Positions 6,614 to 14,976 of a DNA stretch of 35,540 nucleotides are shown here, piece after piece (positions within the stretch are counted from its first letter, which is position 1; each line of letters begins with the position of its first letter). The notes beneath the pieces were generated by a model. The model was not told the origin of the DNA, ran no database searches, and was given only the letters and a program-made list of their open reading frames with translations. Source of the stretch: Acetatifactor sp. (GTDB lineage Bacteria > Bacillota > Clostridia > Lachnospirales > Lachnospiraceae); the NCBI GenBank assembly GCA_022511465.1, contig JAFLRM010000037.1:1-35540 (forward strand), written 5' to 3'. A program made the translations under genes and the position numbers.

Positions 6614-7111
6614 TCACACAATCTCATTGGTGATATATTCTTCCACATCCTCTCTGGGCATTCCCAGCGCCACCGCCAGCTCTCCGTAGAGACTGTCTTC
6701 GGCCAGCCGGAAGTATTTTGCATCCACGGCGGTCACCTTTCGCCCCGCCTCGATGCGTTTCTGCTTTCTTGAGTAGATTGTCTTGATGATCCGAATCAAC
6801 TCCTCACAACTATTGGACCTCATGCAGCCGCGGTACTCCTGCTCCAAAAGCTTATCGTTAGTAATCGTGATCAAAGGAATCTGAGGAATTACCCGGATCA
6901 GCGCATGAGCCTCCTCCTTGCTTAAGATAGGTCGGATCGACTCTTTTGCGGCATCCACCGGCACATAGACGGTACTTGCCGCCATATAGACCGGTTTTAA
7001 GATATAGTATAACCTCTCCTTATCCACGCCGGAAATATTCAGCGTGGTGATATCCTCCACCAGACAAACCCCTTTGCTGCCACAAACTACATACGCACCT
7101 TTTTCAAACAC
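6614..7111 (-). CDS. CarD-like transcriptional regulator, 165 aa
   Basis: The N-terminal 60 residues (MFEKGAYVVCGSKGVCLVED, then KERLYYILKPVYMAASTVYVPVD) match the CarD/CdnL Tudor-like domain that binds the RNA polymerase beta subunit. The remainder is a helical C-terminal domain that in this family contacts DNA near the -10. Proteins of this kind stabilise open promoter complexes. Length 165 is typical. It has its own promoter and is monocistronic. The Nudix gene ends 158 bases upstream. Confidence 0.92.
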   Translation of the reverse strand: MFEKGAYVVCGSKGVCLVEDITTLNISGVDKERLYYILKPVYMAASTVYVPVDAAKESIRPILSKEEAHALIRVIPQIPLITITNDKLLEQEYRGCMRSNSCEELIRIIKTIYSRKQKRIEAGRKVTAVDAKYFRLAEDSLYGELAVALGMPREDVEEYITNEIV

Positions 7112-7167
7112 AAAAATCTTCCTTTCTACATTCTGGCATAATTACATTTCACTAGTATTCTTCCCTA

Positions 7168-7197
7168 ATTATAACAAAATAAACTGATAAATGTCAG
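7168..7197 (-). promoter_or_regulatory. Promoter of the CarD-like gene
   Basis: On the minus strand CTGACA (7192-7197, five of six consensus bases), an 18-base spacer and a perfect TATAAT (7168-7173) lie 57 bases upstream of the start codon. Confidence 0.7.
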
Positions 7198-7268
7198 TCT
7201 GTTTTTGTAGTTGACTTAATTTTTGTGTAAAGTGCGCATATTTGACAGCTAATTTTTTGTGCAGTTCG

Positions 7269-7766
7269 TTAGGACCGCTTCTGCTCTAATATTTCCTTCA
7301 CCAAAAGCCATGCAATGCCGCCCTCCCTCAGCTTGTCCGATGCCTCGGAGAGCGGAAACCATTCCACTGCGTCCACCTCACCCGACAGGCGAAATTCCGA
7401 TTTTTTAACGTTTGCCCTATAGCCCAGCATCAGCATTTCTTTTTTGTCAAAATAATAGCTTCGGATATATGTAAGCTCTGTCACATCCTGCCCGATCTCT
7501 TCCTTCACCTCACGGACTACGGTCTCCTCGGCACTCTCCCCCAGCTGCATGATCCCGGCCACACAGACATAGCTGCTCGTGGACACATAATTTTGCTTAA
7601 GCAGCGCAATCTCATCGTACTCGTTTACCACAGCACAGATAATGCTGGTGGTAAACATGTCCCAGTAGGGTCTCTTGCAGTGGTCACAGTAAGGGATCAA
7701 CCCCTCGTCACCGATCTCTCTGGGCTGCAGCTTCCCGCCGCAGTTCGGACAGTATGTAAAGTGCAT
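7269..7766 (-). CDS. Nudix hydrolase with N-terminal zinc ribbon, 165 aa
   Basis: Residues 6-9 (CPNC) and 27-30 (CDHC) form a zinc ribbon. The Nudix box follows near residue 72, reading G-x5-E-x7-REV-x-EE-x-G (GIMQLGESAEETVVREVKEE). The layout is like the C-terminal half of NudC, which splits NADH or removes NAD caps from RNA, but the substrate cannot be read from the sequence. GGAGGAA precedes the ATG by 5 bases. It starts 21 bases after the 436-aa gene ends and is probably the last gene of that operon. Confidence 0.9.
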   Translation of the reverse strand: MHFTYCPNCGGKLQPREIGDEGLIPYCDHCKRPYWDMFTTSIICAVVNEYDEIALLKQNYVSTSSYVCVAGIMQLGESAEETVVREVKEEIGQDVTELTYIRSYYFDKKEMLMLGYRANVKKSEFRLSGEVDAVEWFPLSEASDKLREGGIAWLLVKEILEQKRS

Positions 7767-7787
7767 ATGCGTTCCTCCTTGTCCTAA

Positions 7788-9098
7788 TCACCAATAGCTT
7801 AAAATTAAGTCCTTAATTCTTGGATAGTCGTCCTCCAGCTCCACCATCCGATCAATAAAATAGTTCTCCAACTCTGGCGTTCTGGGCAGGCGCATCATAG
7901 CTTCCATCACCACATACAGCGTATCTCCTGTGTAATGTTGTCTGCTGAAATAGTCTCCCATCTCAAACAGGCGCTCGTGCCTCATCGCTCCCAGAGCCCT
8001 CATCAAGATGCAGACATCATCCTCCGTATAGCTGCCCTTCCCCGGCAGCCTGCCCAGCCATTCATCCAGGCGTTCATCTGTAATCTCCCCTGCCCTGTCT
8101 ATCACTGCCACATCGTCCGCAGAAGGGTAATAGCCGGCAAGCTCCTCTGTATTTATGGAAAAACGATAGGTTAACGGCACCTGCTCCATATAGAGTGTTA
8201 TTCTGTCAGCTAACTCCTTGGAAATTACTGCCATGGGAAACCTTCCCAGATTACTGTCCAAGTGATAAGTCTCACAATCAAATACTTCCTCATTGCGAAA
8301 ACTTCTCATGCAGGAAATCTTATCCCGCCTCATTCCATCTTCGCCTATAAAAGGGCCTACAAACTCCGGCACAATTACCAGCGCATTCACTTTCTCATGT
8401 TCCACCGCTGCCGCAACCGCCTTGTGATGACCATCCAGAAGAGCAGTCATATATCCGCCCATAAAGTAAGCGATTGCTCTGGCTCCCGGGTGATTTCTGT
8501 AATATTCCATCCGCTCCGCATTATAGCTCTCTCTGGGCTGTGTACCCACGGTAAAGTGGGGTCGTGGAAATGCATATTCGCAATTACCGTAATAATATTC
8601 ACAGGTTCCGGGCAGGGGTACCGGATTATTGGGAAACTCCCAGAAAAAATGCCCATTCCCATCCGTAGGATAGAGACTGGTGTCCCACACGGTATAATAT
8701 CCGTCATCCAACAGTCCAAGCAAGGGATAGAGTTCCCCCAGTATCTCCGGAAACGACACCTTATCCTTACTCTCATTGATCCGCACCATGCGAAACTGCT
8801 CCGGCTGCTCCAAACCATACCCACTCCGCAAAATCTTCTCACAGGTGGGACAGAAGTACTCGCCTCCCAGCAGTTGAAACAGAGGGGTATCTCCAAGCAT
8901 CAGGCACAACATACTTTGCGCTGCGGGCTCCAACACAGCCTCGTGCAGAACACCTCTGCCGTTTTTGACCGCCACCAGCGCCCCCGAGGCAAAGCGACCT
9001 CCCTCATTCTGCTCCCAACTTGCCACAAGTTCTATTTTCGTGGACGCCTGCAGTTCTCGCTCTTTTGTTAGTTTTTCCTTTCCCCAAAAACTTCTCAT
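7788..9098 (-). CDS. Unknown protein with a DGHHK motif, 436 aa
   Basis: Not recognised. The protein is soluble, with no signal peptide. A CxxC pair (FCPTCEKIL, about residues 82-90) could be half of a metal site. Mid-protein, the sequence ALLDGHHKAVAAA (near residue 220) resembles the DGHHR-type motif of the ParB/sulfiredoxin-like fold, preceded by a hydrophobic AIAYFMGG strand and followed by VNALVIVPEF. This could be a nucleotide-binding site, but the match is short. Start chosen at ATG 9098, with AGGGGG 8 bases upstream. It lies 18 bases after the 511-aa anchored protein gene and 21 before the Nudix gene, so the three are probably cotranscribed. Confidence 0.8.
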   Translation of the reverse strand: MRSFWGKEKLTKERELQASTKIELVASWEQNEGGRFASGALVAVKNGRGVLHEAVLEPAAQSMLCLMLGDTPLFQLLGGEYFCPTCEKILRSGYGLEQPEQFRMVRINESKDKVSFPEILGELYPLLGLLDDGYYTVWDTSLYPTDGNGHFFWEFPNNPVPLPGTCEYYYGNCEYAFPRPHFTVGTQPRESYNAERMEYYRNHPGARAIAYFMGGYMTALLDGHHKAVAAAVEHEKVNALVIVPEFVGPFIGEDGMRRDKISCMRSFRNEEVFDCETYHLDSNLGRFPMAVISKELADRITLYMEQVPLTYRFSINTEELAGYYPSADDVAVIDRAGEITDERLDEWLGRLPGKGSYTEDDVCILMRALGAMRHERLFEMGDYFSRQHYTGDTLYVVMEAMMRLPRTPELENYFIDRMVELEDDYPRIKDLILSYW

Positions 9099-9116
9099 GC
9101 AAATCGCCCCCTTATC

Positions 9117-10652
9117 CTACTTGTAGGCAATCATCGTGGGAAGAACGTAACCCATACCATCATCTAAAAAAAGGCAGTAGGACAGCTGCTCTTCGTCATC
9201 CTCGTAAATATAATAATACAGATAGCTTCCGTGAGTGACATAGCTGTTCTGATAGGACAACCGCCCCAGCTCGTCATAGTAGCTGGCCTGTCCTCCATAG
9301 GTGCTTCCAAACAAAATATGATGATGCGAGTAATCTTTTATAAACAAGGTTCCGTCATTCCGGTAAAAGTAATCCATGGAGAGAAGCGAGCTTTCCTCCC
9401 TTTCCTCCCCATAGTCCATAATCGTCCCCCTGGCTTCAAAGGAGGACAGCTTGCCATCATCCGTGTAAGAATAAATCTCCTGATAACCGGACACGTTGCT
9501 CCTTCTGGCATCTTGCCCGTCATAGGTGAGCGTGGAGAAAGTGTCCGCGGGCACCCATTCCTCCTCCGATACATAGTTAAAGGCAAACCCCCAGACGCTT
9601 TCAATCTCCTCCAACTGATAGTTAAAGTTGTGACTATAGTGAAAGCCGCATCCCTGCCCCGTCTGTTCATCAAAATAAAGCTCCAGGATCAGATTTTGAA
9701 ACCTGTCGTAGTATTGGTAAAAGGGCTCCTCATCTGTAAAACCATACTCTGCAAGGAGCTCTTCCCGGCTTCCAAAGGACATAGTCTCCAGATGATCATC
9801 CTCTCCATCCCACCACATAACTGCTGTAGGTATTTCTGTGTCTTTTGTGTAGTTCCAGAAGTGTTCCAAATTGCGCCAAAAAAGCTCCTGATAATATTTA
9901 TCGTTTACCATCTCTCCCCACTTGTCCCACTTCACTTCACCATCATAGAGCTCCACATTTTCCAAATTGTCCCAGATCTGCAGATGTCCCACAGACTCCT
10001 CTCCATACACATACGGCTCGGTCAGAGTCCATCTCCTAAGTTCCACCGGCTCTCTGGTCTCCTCGTTGATCCGATAGATACGGCTCGTTCTCATATCGCC
10101 CTCCCTATTTTGAACCAAATAGGCATTATCAAACAAATCCCTCTTCTCATACCAAGGAATCACAATGGGCTCCTCCGAGAATCGCTGCGTCTCATCATCC
10201 CAAGGGAATAAAAGCCCCTCTGCGCCGGTCTCCTCCGCATCCGCCGGAAAAACCTCCAAGTCATGGTCATATCCATAATAATGATACAGTTGGTCCGATC
10301 GAAAAACCAACTCCTTGGCCCCCACATCACAGGGAAACTCCTGTATCAGTTCTCCCTCTCCTTCATACACTCTAAGCCAATAGCGGGAAGTTTCCGCCTC
10401 CTCACACAGAATCAGACGCCCCTCCTCTATCTTGTAGCTGAAGGGATACTCCACCTCCTCCAGTTCTATGAGCTCCGTCTCCTGCTCTGATCCACTTTCC
10501 GCAACGTCTTCCACATTGGCGGAACGCACCTTGTTGGAATCATTCCCACCAGTAAAGGTACTTGTGCCCCACACTGCCAACGCTCCCACACAGATCCCTA
10601 TTGGCAATAGTATAATATTTTTCCAGAAATGTTTACCCTTCTTTTTCATCAT
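9117..10652 (-). CDS. Unknown membrane-anchored protein, 511 aa
   Basis: Not recognised. The N-terminus has a basic stretch (MMKKKGKHFWKN) and one hydrophobic segment (IILLPIGICVGALAVWG), so it is a type II anchored or secreted protein. The rest is very acidic and rich in Tyr and Trp. The C-terminal 150 residues hold loose YD-like units (YTDDGKLSSF, YRNDGTLFIK, YYDELGRLSY), as in cell-surface repeat proteins. I start at the double ATG at 10652. The open frame continues to 10802, but the 50 extra residues run into the 229-base palindrome and are not protein-like. No ribosome site precedes the ATG, and a -10 element lies only 7 bases away, so the mRNA may be leaderless. Confidence 0.8.
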   Translation of the reverse strand: MMKKKGKHFWKNIILLPIGICVGALAVWGTSTFTGGNDSNKVRSANVEDVAESGSEQETELIELEEVEYPFSYKIEEGRLILCEEAETSRYWLRVYEGEGELIQEFPCDVGAKELVFRSDQLYHYYGYDHDLEVFPADAEETGAEGLLFPWDDETQRFSEEPIVIPWYEKRDLFDNAYLVQNREGDMRTSRIYRINEETREPVELRRWTLTEPYVYGEESVGHLQIWDNLENVELYDGEVKWDKWGEMVNDKYYQELFWRNLEHFWNYTKDTEIPTAVMWWDGEDDHLETMSFGSREELLAEYGFTDEEPFYQYYDRFQNLILELYFDEQTGQGCGFHYSHNFNYQLEEIESVWGFAFNYVSEEEWVPADTFSTLTYDGQDARRSNVSGYQEIYSYTDDGKLSSFEARGTIMDYGEEREESSLLSMDYFYRNDGTLFIKDYSHHHILFGSTYGGQASYYDELGRLSYQNSYVTHGSYLYYYIYEDDEEQLSYCLFLDDGMGYVLPTMIAYK

Positions 10653-10658
10653 GGTTTC

Positions 10659-10667
10659 ATTATAGCA
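10659..10667 (-). promoter_or_regulatory. Extended -10 promoter 7 bases before an ATG
   Basis: On the minus strand the sequence reads TGC TATAAT GAAACC ATG. A perfect extended -10 ends 6 bases before the start codon of the 511-aa protein, so the usual start distance would place +1 on or next to the A of ATG. The -35 at 17-18 bases is weak (TTTTAT). Confidence 0.55.
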
Positions 10668-10709
10668 TATTACTTTTCCCAATAAAACACGCAAATTTTG
10701 TGGGTTTTC

Positions 10710-10938
10710 CAAGGTCAGGCATCCCCGTCCCCTCCCCTGACACTTGGCAAGATTGCCCCTTTTCCTTACACGGCGATACGGCATCCAGGGACACCCGGAC
10801 ACGATGTCCGGGTGAGGGAGATATCGGCATGGATGCCGACCAGCTCCCGACCCGAACCTTGCTTCAAACTTCCCGCCGTGTTAGGAAAAGGGAGCGGTCG
10901 CAGCGTGTCAGGGGAGGGGATGGGGATGCCTGACCTTG
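10710..10938. repeat. 229-base GC-rich imperfect palindrome
   Basis: The two ends are inverted copies. CAAGGTCAGGCATCCCC (10710-10726) pairs with its complement at 10922-10938. After one mismatch, TCCCCTCCCCTGACAC pairs with 10905-10920. Further in, CCCTTTTCCT and ACACGGCG on the left match CGCCGTGT and AGGAAAAGGG on the right around one mismatch. The centre is a perfect 9-bp hairpin, CACCCGGAC (10792-10800)/GTCCGGGTG (10806-10814). It is far richer in GC than its AT-rich flanks and has no believable reading frame. It looks like a foldback mobile element (MITE-like) or a long structured RNA. No clear target-site duplication is seen. Confidence 0.75.
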
Positions 10939-10948
10939 ACTTTCACAC

Positions 10949-10988
10949 AAAAAAGGGGCATATCATTATTTTGATATGCTCCCTTTTA
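10949..10988 (-). terminator. Terminator after tspO
   Basis: On the minus strand AAAAGGG-A-GCATATCA, a six-base loop and TGATATGC-C-CCTTTTTT form a long stem with one internal mismatch and a T6 tract. It starts about 27 bases after the tspO stop. The near-symmetric A/T ends suggest it may also work on the plus strand. Confidence 0.85.
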
Positions 10989-11014
10989 AACTTATGTATT
11001 CTTACGGAAACTTT

Positions 11015-11515
11015 TCACAGGTTTAAAAAAAAGATCCCCAGATTCAGATAGCCCGCGAAAGTCACCCAAACCAGATAAGGCCAAAGCAGATATGCCGCGG
11101 CCTGCGATACCTGTTGGAAAAGCATGATCGTCCTCAAGATCAGCATCCACAGAAGGACCAGCCAGACAAACGCGAACAGAAACTCCCCAAACCGAAAGAA
11201 AATAATGCTCCAAAAGAAGTTGACAGCCAACTGTAAACCATAAGCGGAAAGCGCACTGGATATCTGTGTCTTCTCCTTTCCGGAAAGGATCACCACATAG
11301 GAGGCAACTCCCATCAACACATATAACAGCGTCCACACCACAGGAAAGATCAAGCCGGGCGGCGACAGAGGCGGTTGATCCAACGCCGCAAATTTCCTTA
11401 TCCCACTCCCTGACAACTTGGCGGACAAAAACCCTACCAGCAGCGGAATTGCTACGCATATGATCAGAAGCCTCTTATTCGGTATTTCGATATCCTTCAT
11501 CTTAAATTCTTTCAT
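11015..11515 (-). CDS. tspO: TspO/MBR family membrane protein
   Basis: A five-helix membrane protein of the translocator/benzodiazepine-receptor family, which binds porphyrins and related ligands. The 166-aa sequence has the hallmark PPGLIFPVVWTLLYVLMG loop and helix (about residues 52-69), NFFWSIIFF (residues 99-107) and WPYLVWVTFAGYLN near the C-terminus. The start ATG has GAGG 8 bases upstream. It follows prfA by 64 bases in the same direction and ends at a strong terminator, so it may be the last gene of the rpmE-prfA run. Confidence 0.93.
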   Translation of the reverse strand: MKEFKMKDIEIPNKRLLIICVAIPLLVGFLSAKLSGSGIRKFAALDQPPLSPPGLIFPVVWTLLYVLMGVASYVVILSGKEKTQISSALSAYGLQLAVNFFWSIIFFRFGEFLFAFVWLVLLWMLILRTIMLFQQVSQAAAYLLWPYLVWVTFAGYLNLGIFFLNL

Positions 11516-11525
11516 TTCCCTTTCC

Positions 11526-11557
11526 TCTCATATAAAGGATCTTATTCATCCATATGA
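11526..11557 (-). other. Hairpin between prfA and tspO
   Basis: CTCATAT-AAA-GGAT and ATCC-ATATGAG form an 11-bp stem with an AAA bulge and a seven-base loop. It abuts the tspO ribosome site, so it may affect tspO translation or mark processing. There is no T tract. Confidence 0.4.
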
Positions 11558-11579
11558 GCTGATTGAAAGGAAAATGAAT

Positions 11580-12656
11580 CTAATTTTCGTTCATCTTCAC
11601 TAGCTTGGCAGCCTGGTCAGCGGCGATACATGCGTCCAGAATCTCATCGATATCGCCGTTCATCACTTTATCCAGCTTGTAGATCGTCAGTCCAATCCGA
11701 TGATCCGTCACACGTCCCTGAGGGAAGTTGTAGGTCCGGATCTTCTCGGAGCGGTCTCCCGTTCCAATCTGGCTGCGGCGCAAGTCCGCCTCCGCATCGT
11801 GGCGCTTCTGCTGCTCCATGTCGTAGAGCTTGGCGCGAAGCAAGTCAAATGCTTTAGCCTTGTTTTGCAGCTGGCTCTTCTCCGTCTGGCTGTACACCAC
11901 AATGCCGGTAGGATAGTGAGTCAGGCGCACCGCGGAGTCGGTAGTGTTCACACACTGACCGCCGTTTCCCGAAGCTCTCATAACATCAATTCTTATATCT
12001 TTATCCTCGATCACGATATCCACACCCTCATCCACCTCGGGCATCACTGCCACCGTGCAAGTGGAGGTGTGAATGCGTCCTCCGCTCTCCGTCTCAGGCA
12101 CACGCTGCACACGGTGCACACCGCTCTCGTATTTCAACTTGGAGTACGCACCCTGCCCCGTGATCTGGAAGTTGACCTCCTTCATACCGCCGATACCGAT
12201 CTCGTCCACGTTCAGCATCTCCACTCTCCAGCGCTGTCTCTCCGCAAAATGCACGTACATGCGATATACCTCGGCGGCAAAGAGCGCGGCTTCGTCCCCG
12301 CCTGCTCCGGCACGGATCTCCACGATAACATTCTTGTCGTCGTTGGGATCCTTAGGCAGCAGCAGGATCTTCAGTTCCTGCTCCAGCTCCTCCACACGCT
12401 TACGGCTGTCAGAGAGCGTCTCCTTGATCATCTCGCGCATCTCCTCGTCGTTCTCCTCCTCCAGCATGGCAAGGGAATCCTCGATATCCTGCTTACACTT
12501 TTTGTACTCCTTGTAAGCATCAACAATGGGAGTAAGGTCGCTCTGCTCCTTCATCAGCTTCCGGAAACGCTCCGGATTATTGGTGACGGTGGGCTCTCCC
12601 AACTCTCCCATGATCTCCTCAAAACGAATCAGCAAATCTTCTAATTTGTCAAACAT
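11580..12656 (-). CDS. prfA: Peptide chain release factor 1
   Basis: RF1 reads UAA and UAG in the ribosomal A site and triggers peptide release. The 358-aa protein has the stop-codon recognition loop [18 protein letters not shown], where PET is the RF1-type PxT. It also has the catalytic GGQ in [18 protein letters not shown] (near residue 233). The length is normal. The gene follows prmC by 14 bases; PrmC methylates the Gln of this GGQ, so enzyme and substrate are encoded together. Confidence 0.98.
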   Translation of the reverse strand: MFDKLEDLLIRFEEIMGELGEPTVTNNPERFRKLMKEQSDLTPIVDAYKEYKKCKQDIEDSLAMLEEENDEEMREMIKETLSDSRKRVEELEQELKILLLPKDPNDDKNVIVEIRAGAGGDEAALFAAEVYRMYVHFAERQRWRVEMLNVDEIGIGGMKEVNFQITGQGAYSKLKYESGVHRVQRVPETESGGRIHTSTCTVAVMPEVDEGVDIVIEDKDIRIDVMRASGNGGQCVNTTDSAVRLTHYPTGIVVYSQTEKSQLQNKAKAFDLLRAKLYDMEQQKRHDAEADLRRSQIGTGDRSEKIRTYNFPQGRVTDHRIGLTIYKLDKVMNGDIDEILDACIAADQAAKLVKMNEN

Positions 12657-12670
12657 AGCTACCTCTCAGT

Positions 12671-13516
12671 CTATTCAATATAAGTTCCGTAAACGACCCG
12701 GTCAAGTCCTGCCAGATCTTTCACCACACGAATCTCCCGAAAACCCATGCTCTCCATTAACTCTGACACCGCATCGGCCTGATCATGACCAATCTCAAAA
12801 TACAACATGCCGCCATTTTTCAAATACTTCTTGCTCTCCTCCGAGATCCTGCGGTAGAAACGCAGACCATCCTCCCCGCCGTCCAGAGCCATGATCGGCT
12901 CATGTGCTCTGACTTCCGGCATCAGGGTGGAAATCACCTCGCTGGCAATATAGGGGGGATTGGACACTATAAACTCAAATTTCCCGCTCACAGGCTCAAA
13001 CAGATCGCCCGAAAGGAAAACCACACTCTCCGCTTTCTCACCAAGCAAGCTCTCTGCGTTTTCCCTCGCTACTGCGAGTGCATCCTGCGAGATATCCACT
13101 CCCACACCCTGACAGTCGTTGGTGTAATGCAGGAGACTGATCAGAATACAGCCGGAACCGGTGCACATATCCAAAATGCGCATACCGTCCGAAAGCTCCC
13201 GCAAAACCTCCTCCACCAGCGTCTCTGTGTCCTGACGGGGCACCAGAACATGCTCATTCACTTTGAAATCCAGTCCCATGAAATTCTGAAGGCCTGTCAG
13301 ATGCTGCAAAGGAGTATGTTCCGTTCTCTTGTGTATCAGCCTCTGATAAACCGACAAGTTCCCATCATCAGCCTCCTCGGCTCCACGCATCAAAAGACCG
13401 TTTAAGTCCAGCAAAAAAACATGCTCTAAAAGCAGCCTCGCGTCCAACGCCGCCTCGGAAATCTCTGCCTGCTCCAAGGTCTCTTTTCCCCAGTCATAAC
13501 ATTCCTGATACGTCAT
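12671..13516 (-). CDS. prmC: Release factor glutamine methyltransferase
   Basis: It uses S-adenosylmethionine to methylate the Gln of the GGQ motif in release factors. The 281-aa sequence has an N-terminal helical domain and a Rossmann domain with the SAM loop ILDMCTGSGCILISLL (near residue 115). The NPPY catalytic motif is in FIVSNPPYIASEV (near residue 187). It overlaps the upstream DUF1385 gene by 4 bases (ATGA), so translation is coupled, and it sits just before prfA. Confidence 0.97.
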   Translation of the reverse strand: MTYQECYDWGKETLEQAEISEAALDARLLLEHVFLLDLNGLLMRGAEEADDGNLSVYQRLIHKRTEHTPLQHLTGLQNFMGLDFKVNEHVLVPRQDTETLVEEVLRELSDGMRILDMCTGSGCILISLLHYTNDCQGVGVDISQDALAVARENAESLLGEKAESVVFLSGDLFEPVSGKFEFIVSNPPYIASEVISTLMPEVRAHEPIMALDGGEDGLRFYRRISEESKKYLKNGGMLYFEIGHDQADAVSELMESMGFREIRVVKDLAGLDRVVYGTYIE

Positions 13517-14574
13517 TCTTCTGCAGCCTCTATGTCGTCCTCAATCAAGTCCTCTCTGACGAAAGTCACTTTCTCTTCCTCATCGTCCGCTTCGGCTCCG
13601 GGTACATCATCCATCCACGAGTCATCCACCTCGTAGCCAAAGGTGTCATAGAGATACTTCTTCCAGTCAAAGACCGCCTCCACGGAAGCGATCGCCACCT
13701 CCACCATGTCCTTATCCGGCTCTTTGGTCGTAAGCCTCTGAATGCACATTCCGGGCGCGGAGATGATCCTCACAAAGACATTGTCACTTCTTCCGGCCAG
13801 GCGGATGATCTCAAAGGAGATACCGGCCACCACAGGCATAAGCAGAATGCGCAGCGCTACCTTGGCAAGCACATCGTCCACACGGATAAAGAAAAACAGG
13901 ATCACACTGACAAACAGCACAAAGAAGATAAAGCTGGTTCCGCATCTTCTATGCTGCCTGGAGCTGCGCATCACATTGCGCACGGTAAGAGGTCTCCCTT
14001 TTTCAATGCAGTTAATACACTTGTGCTCCGCCCCATGATACTGGTACAGTCTCCGGATATCCTTCATAGCGCTGATCCCCACCACATACGCCAGAAAGAT
14101 GACAATACGGATCACACCCTCGAAAATTGCCAGCAGAGAGCGATTTCGAATAAAACCATCCAACAGGGATGACAGGAAATAGGGCAGCACCACAAAGATA
14201 CCCACCGCCAAAACCACGGACAGCAAAGTCACAAACACAGTCATCACTTTCTCTCCGTTCCCGCCTGCGATCTTGCCAGCCGCCTCGTCAAGCTTAGTCT
14301 CCTCCTGGTCTTCCTCATAGAAAGAAGCGGAATAGTTGAGTGCTTTTGTTCCCAGCCAAAGGGAATCAATAAAATTAAAAGTACCTCTGATAAAAGGGAT
14401 CTCCTTTATCTTCTGACCATGCAGCACGCCCTGAAAGTTCTCCATCTCTATCCCAATCTGTCCATCGGGCTTTCTGACAGCGACTGCATACTTTTCGCCA
14501 TTTTTCATCATAACGCCCTCCAACACGGCCTGCCCGCCGATGCCGGAGTAGCGGCTACCTCTTTTTCTTGCCAT
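13513..14574 (-). CDS. DUF1385 membrane protein (YqhQ-like)
   Basis: A 353-aa protein of the DUF1385 family, related to Bacillus YqhQ and often next to prmC-prfA in Firmicutes. The N-terminus GIGGQAVLEGVMMKNGEKYAV is the family signature. Hydrophobic segments lie near residues 110-140, 148-165 and 210-245, and the family motif YHGAEHKCINCIEKG has His, Glu and Cys residues that could bind metal. The C-terminal 50 residues are strongly acidic. The function is not known. An AGGG ribosome site precedes the ATG. Confidence 0.92.
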   Translation of the reverse strand: MARKRGSRYSGIGGQAVLEGVMMKNGEKYAVAVRKPDGQIGIEMENFQGVLHGQKIKEIPFIRGTFNFIDSLWLGTKALNYSASFYEEDQEETKLDEAAGKIAGGNGEKVMTVFVTLLSVVLAVGIFVVLPYFLSSLLDGFIRNRSLLAIFEGVIRIVIFLAYVVGISAMKDIRRLYQYHGAEHKCINCIEKGRPLTVRNVMRSSRQHRRCGTSFIFFVLFVSVILFFFIRVDDVLAKVALRILLMPVVAGISFEIIRLAGRSDNVFVRIISAPGMCIQRLTTKEPDKDMVEVAIASVEAVFDWKKYLYDTFGYEVDDSWMDDVPGAEADDEEEKVTFVREDLIEDDIEAAEE

Positions 14575-14599
14575 ATTTTTTCCCTACTTCTTAATAATG

Positions 14600-14629
14600 A
14601 AAGGTTGAGATAGGAATACCTCAACCTTT
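14600..14629 (-). terminator. Hairpin after rpmE
   Basis: AAAGGTTGAG (14600-14609) and CTCAACCTTT (14620-14629) form a perfect 10-bp stem with a 10-base loop, 12 bases after the rpmE stop. The T tract is poor, so some transcripts may run on into the DUF1385-prmC-prfA genes, which have no separate clear promoter. Confidence 0.55.
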
Positions 14630-14640
14630 CGTCCAAACTC

Positions 14641-14841
14641 TTATTTGATACCGTACTTCTTGTTGAACCGGTCAATACGTCCATCGGCTCTGGCAGTCTT
14701 CTGCTGGCCGGTGTAGAATGAATGGCACTTGGAGCAAACTTCGACGTGAATCTCGGGCTTGGTAGAGCCGGTTACGAAAGTGTTGCCACAGTTACAGGTT
14801 ACGGTTGCCTGATAGTACTTAGGATGGATTCCTTCTTTCAT
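14641..14841 (-). CDS. rpmE: 50S ribosomal protein L31, zinc-binding type
   Basis: L31 bridges the two ribosomal subunits. The 66-aa protein carries a CNCG motif and a CSKC motif, together the four Cys of the zinc-containing (C+) form. It also has the usual [17 protein letters not shown] opening. I start at ATG 14841, 8 bases after GAGG. An in-frame GTG at 14850 overlaps that ribosome site and is unlikely. It has its own promoter. Confidence 0.97.
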   Translation of the reverse strand: MKEGIHPKYYQATVTCNCGNTFVTGSTKPEIHVEVCSKCHSFYTGQQKTARADGRIDRFNKKYGIK

Positions 14842-14921
14842 GACTTTCACCTCTCTATAAAAACTACTTGTTTGTCTTCGTTCTCATCCGCACTGCTTAT
14901 GGAACCACAAACAGCGGTATT

Positions 14922-14950
14922 ATTGTAACACAAGCTGACAAGGCATGCAA
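14922..14950 (-). promoter_or_regulatory. Promoter of rpmE
   Basis: On the minus strand TTGCAT (14945-14950), a 17-base spacer and TACAAT (14922-14927) lie about 80 bases upstream of rpmE. Each hexamer has one or two mismatches to consensus. Confidence 0.65.
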
Positions 14951-14976
14951 CAACAAATTTATTTTTTTGTAAAAAA

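Noticed and set aside
9117..9560. True Rhs toxin repeats in the C-terminus of the 511-aa protein
   Set aside because: The YD-like units are few and irregular, and there is no core-associated domain or toxin tip, so only a loose resemblance is claimed.
9231..10211. 326-codon plus-strand open frame
   Set aside because: It is antisense to the 511-aa gene, has no ribosome site or recognisable domain, and its sequence is explained by the codon use of the other strand.
10653..10802. 50-residue N-terminal extension of the 511-aa protein
   Set aside because: It is encoded by the palindrome and its flank, is rich in Arg, Gly and Pro, has no ribosome site, and a clear membrane-anchor start follows at 10652.
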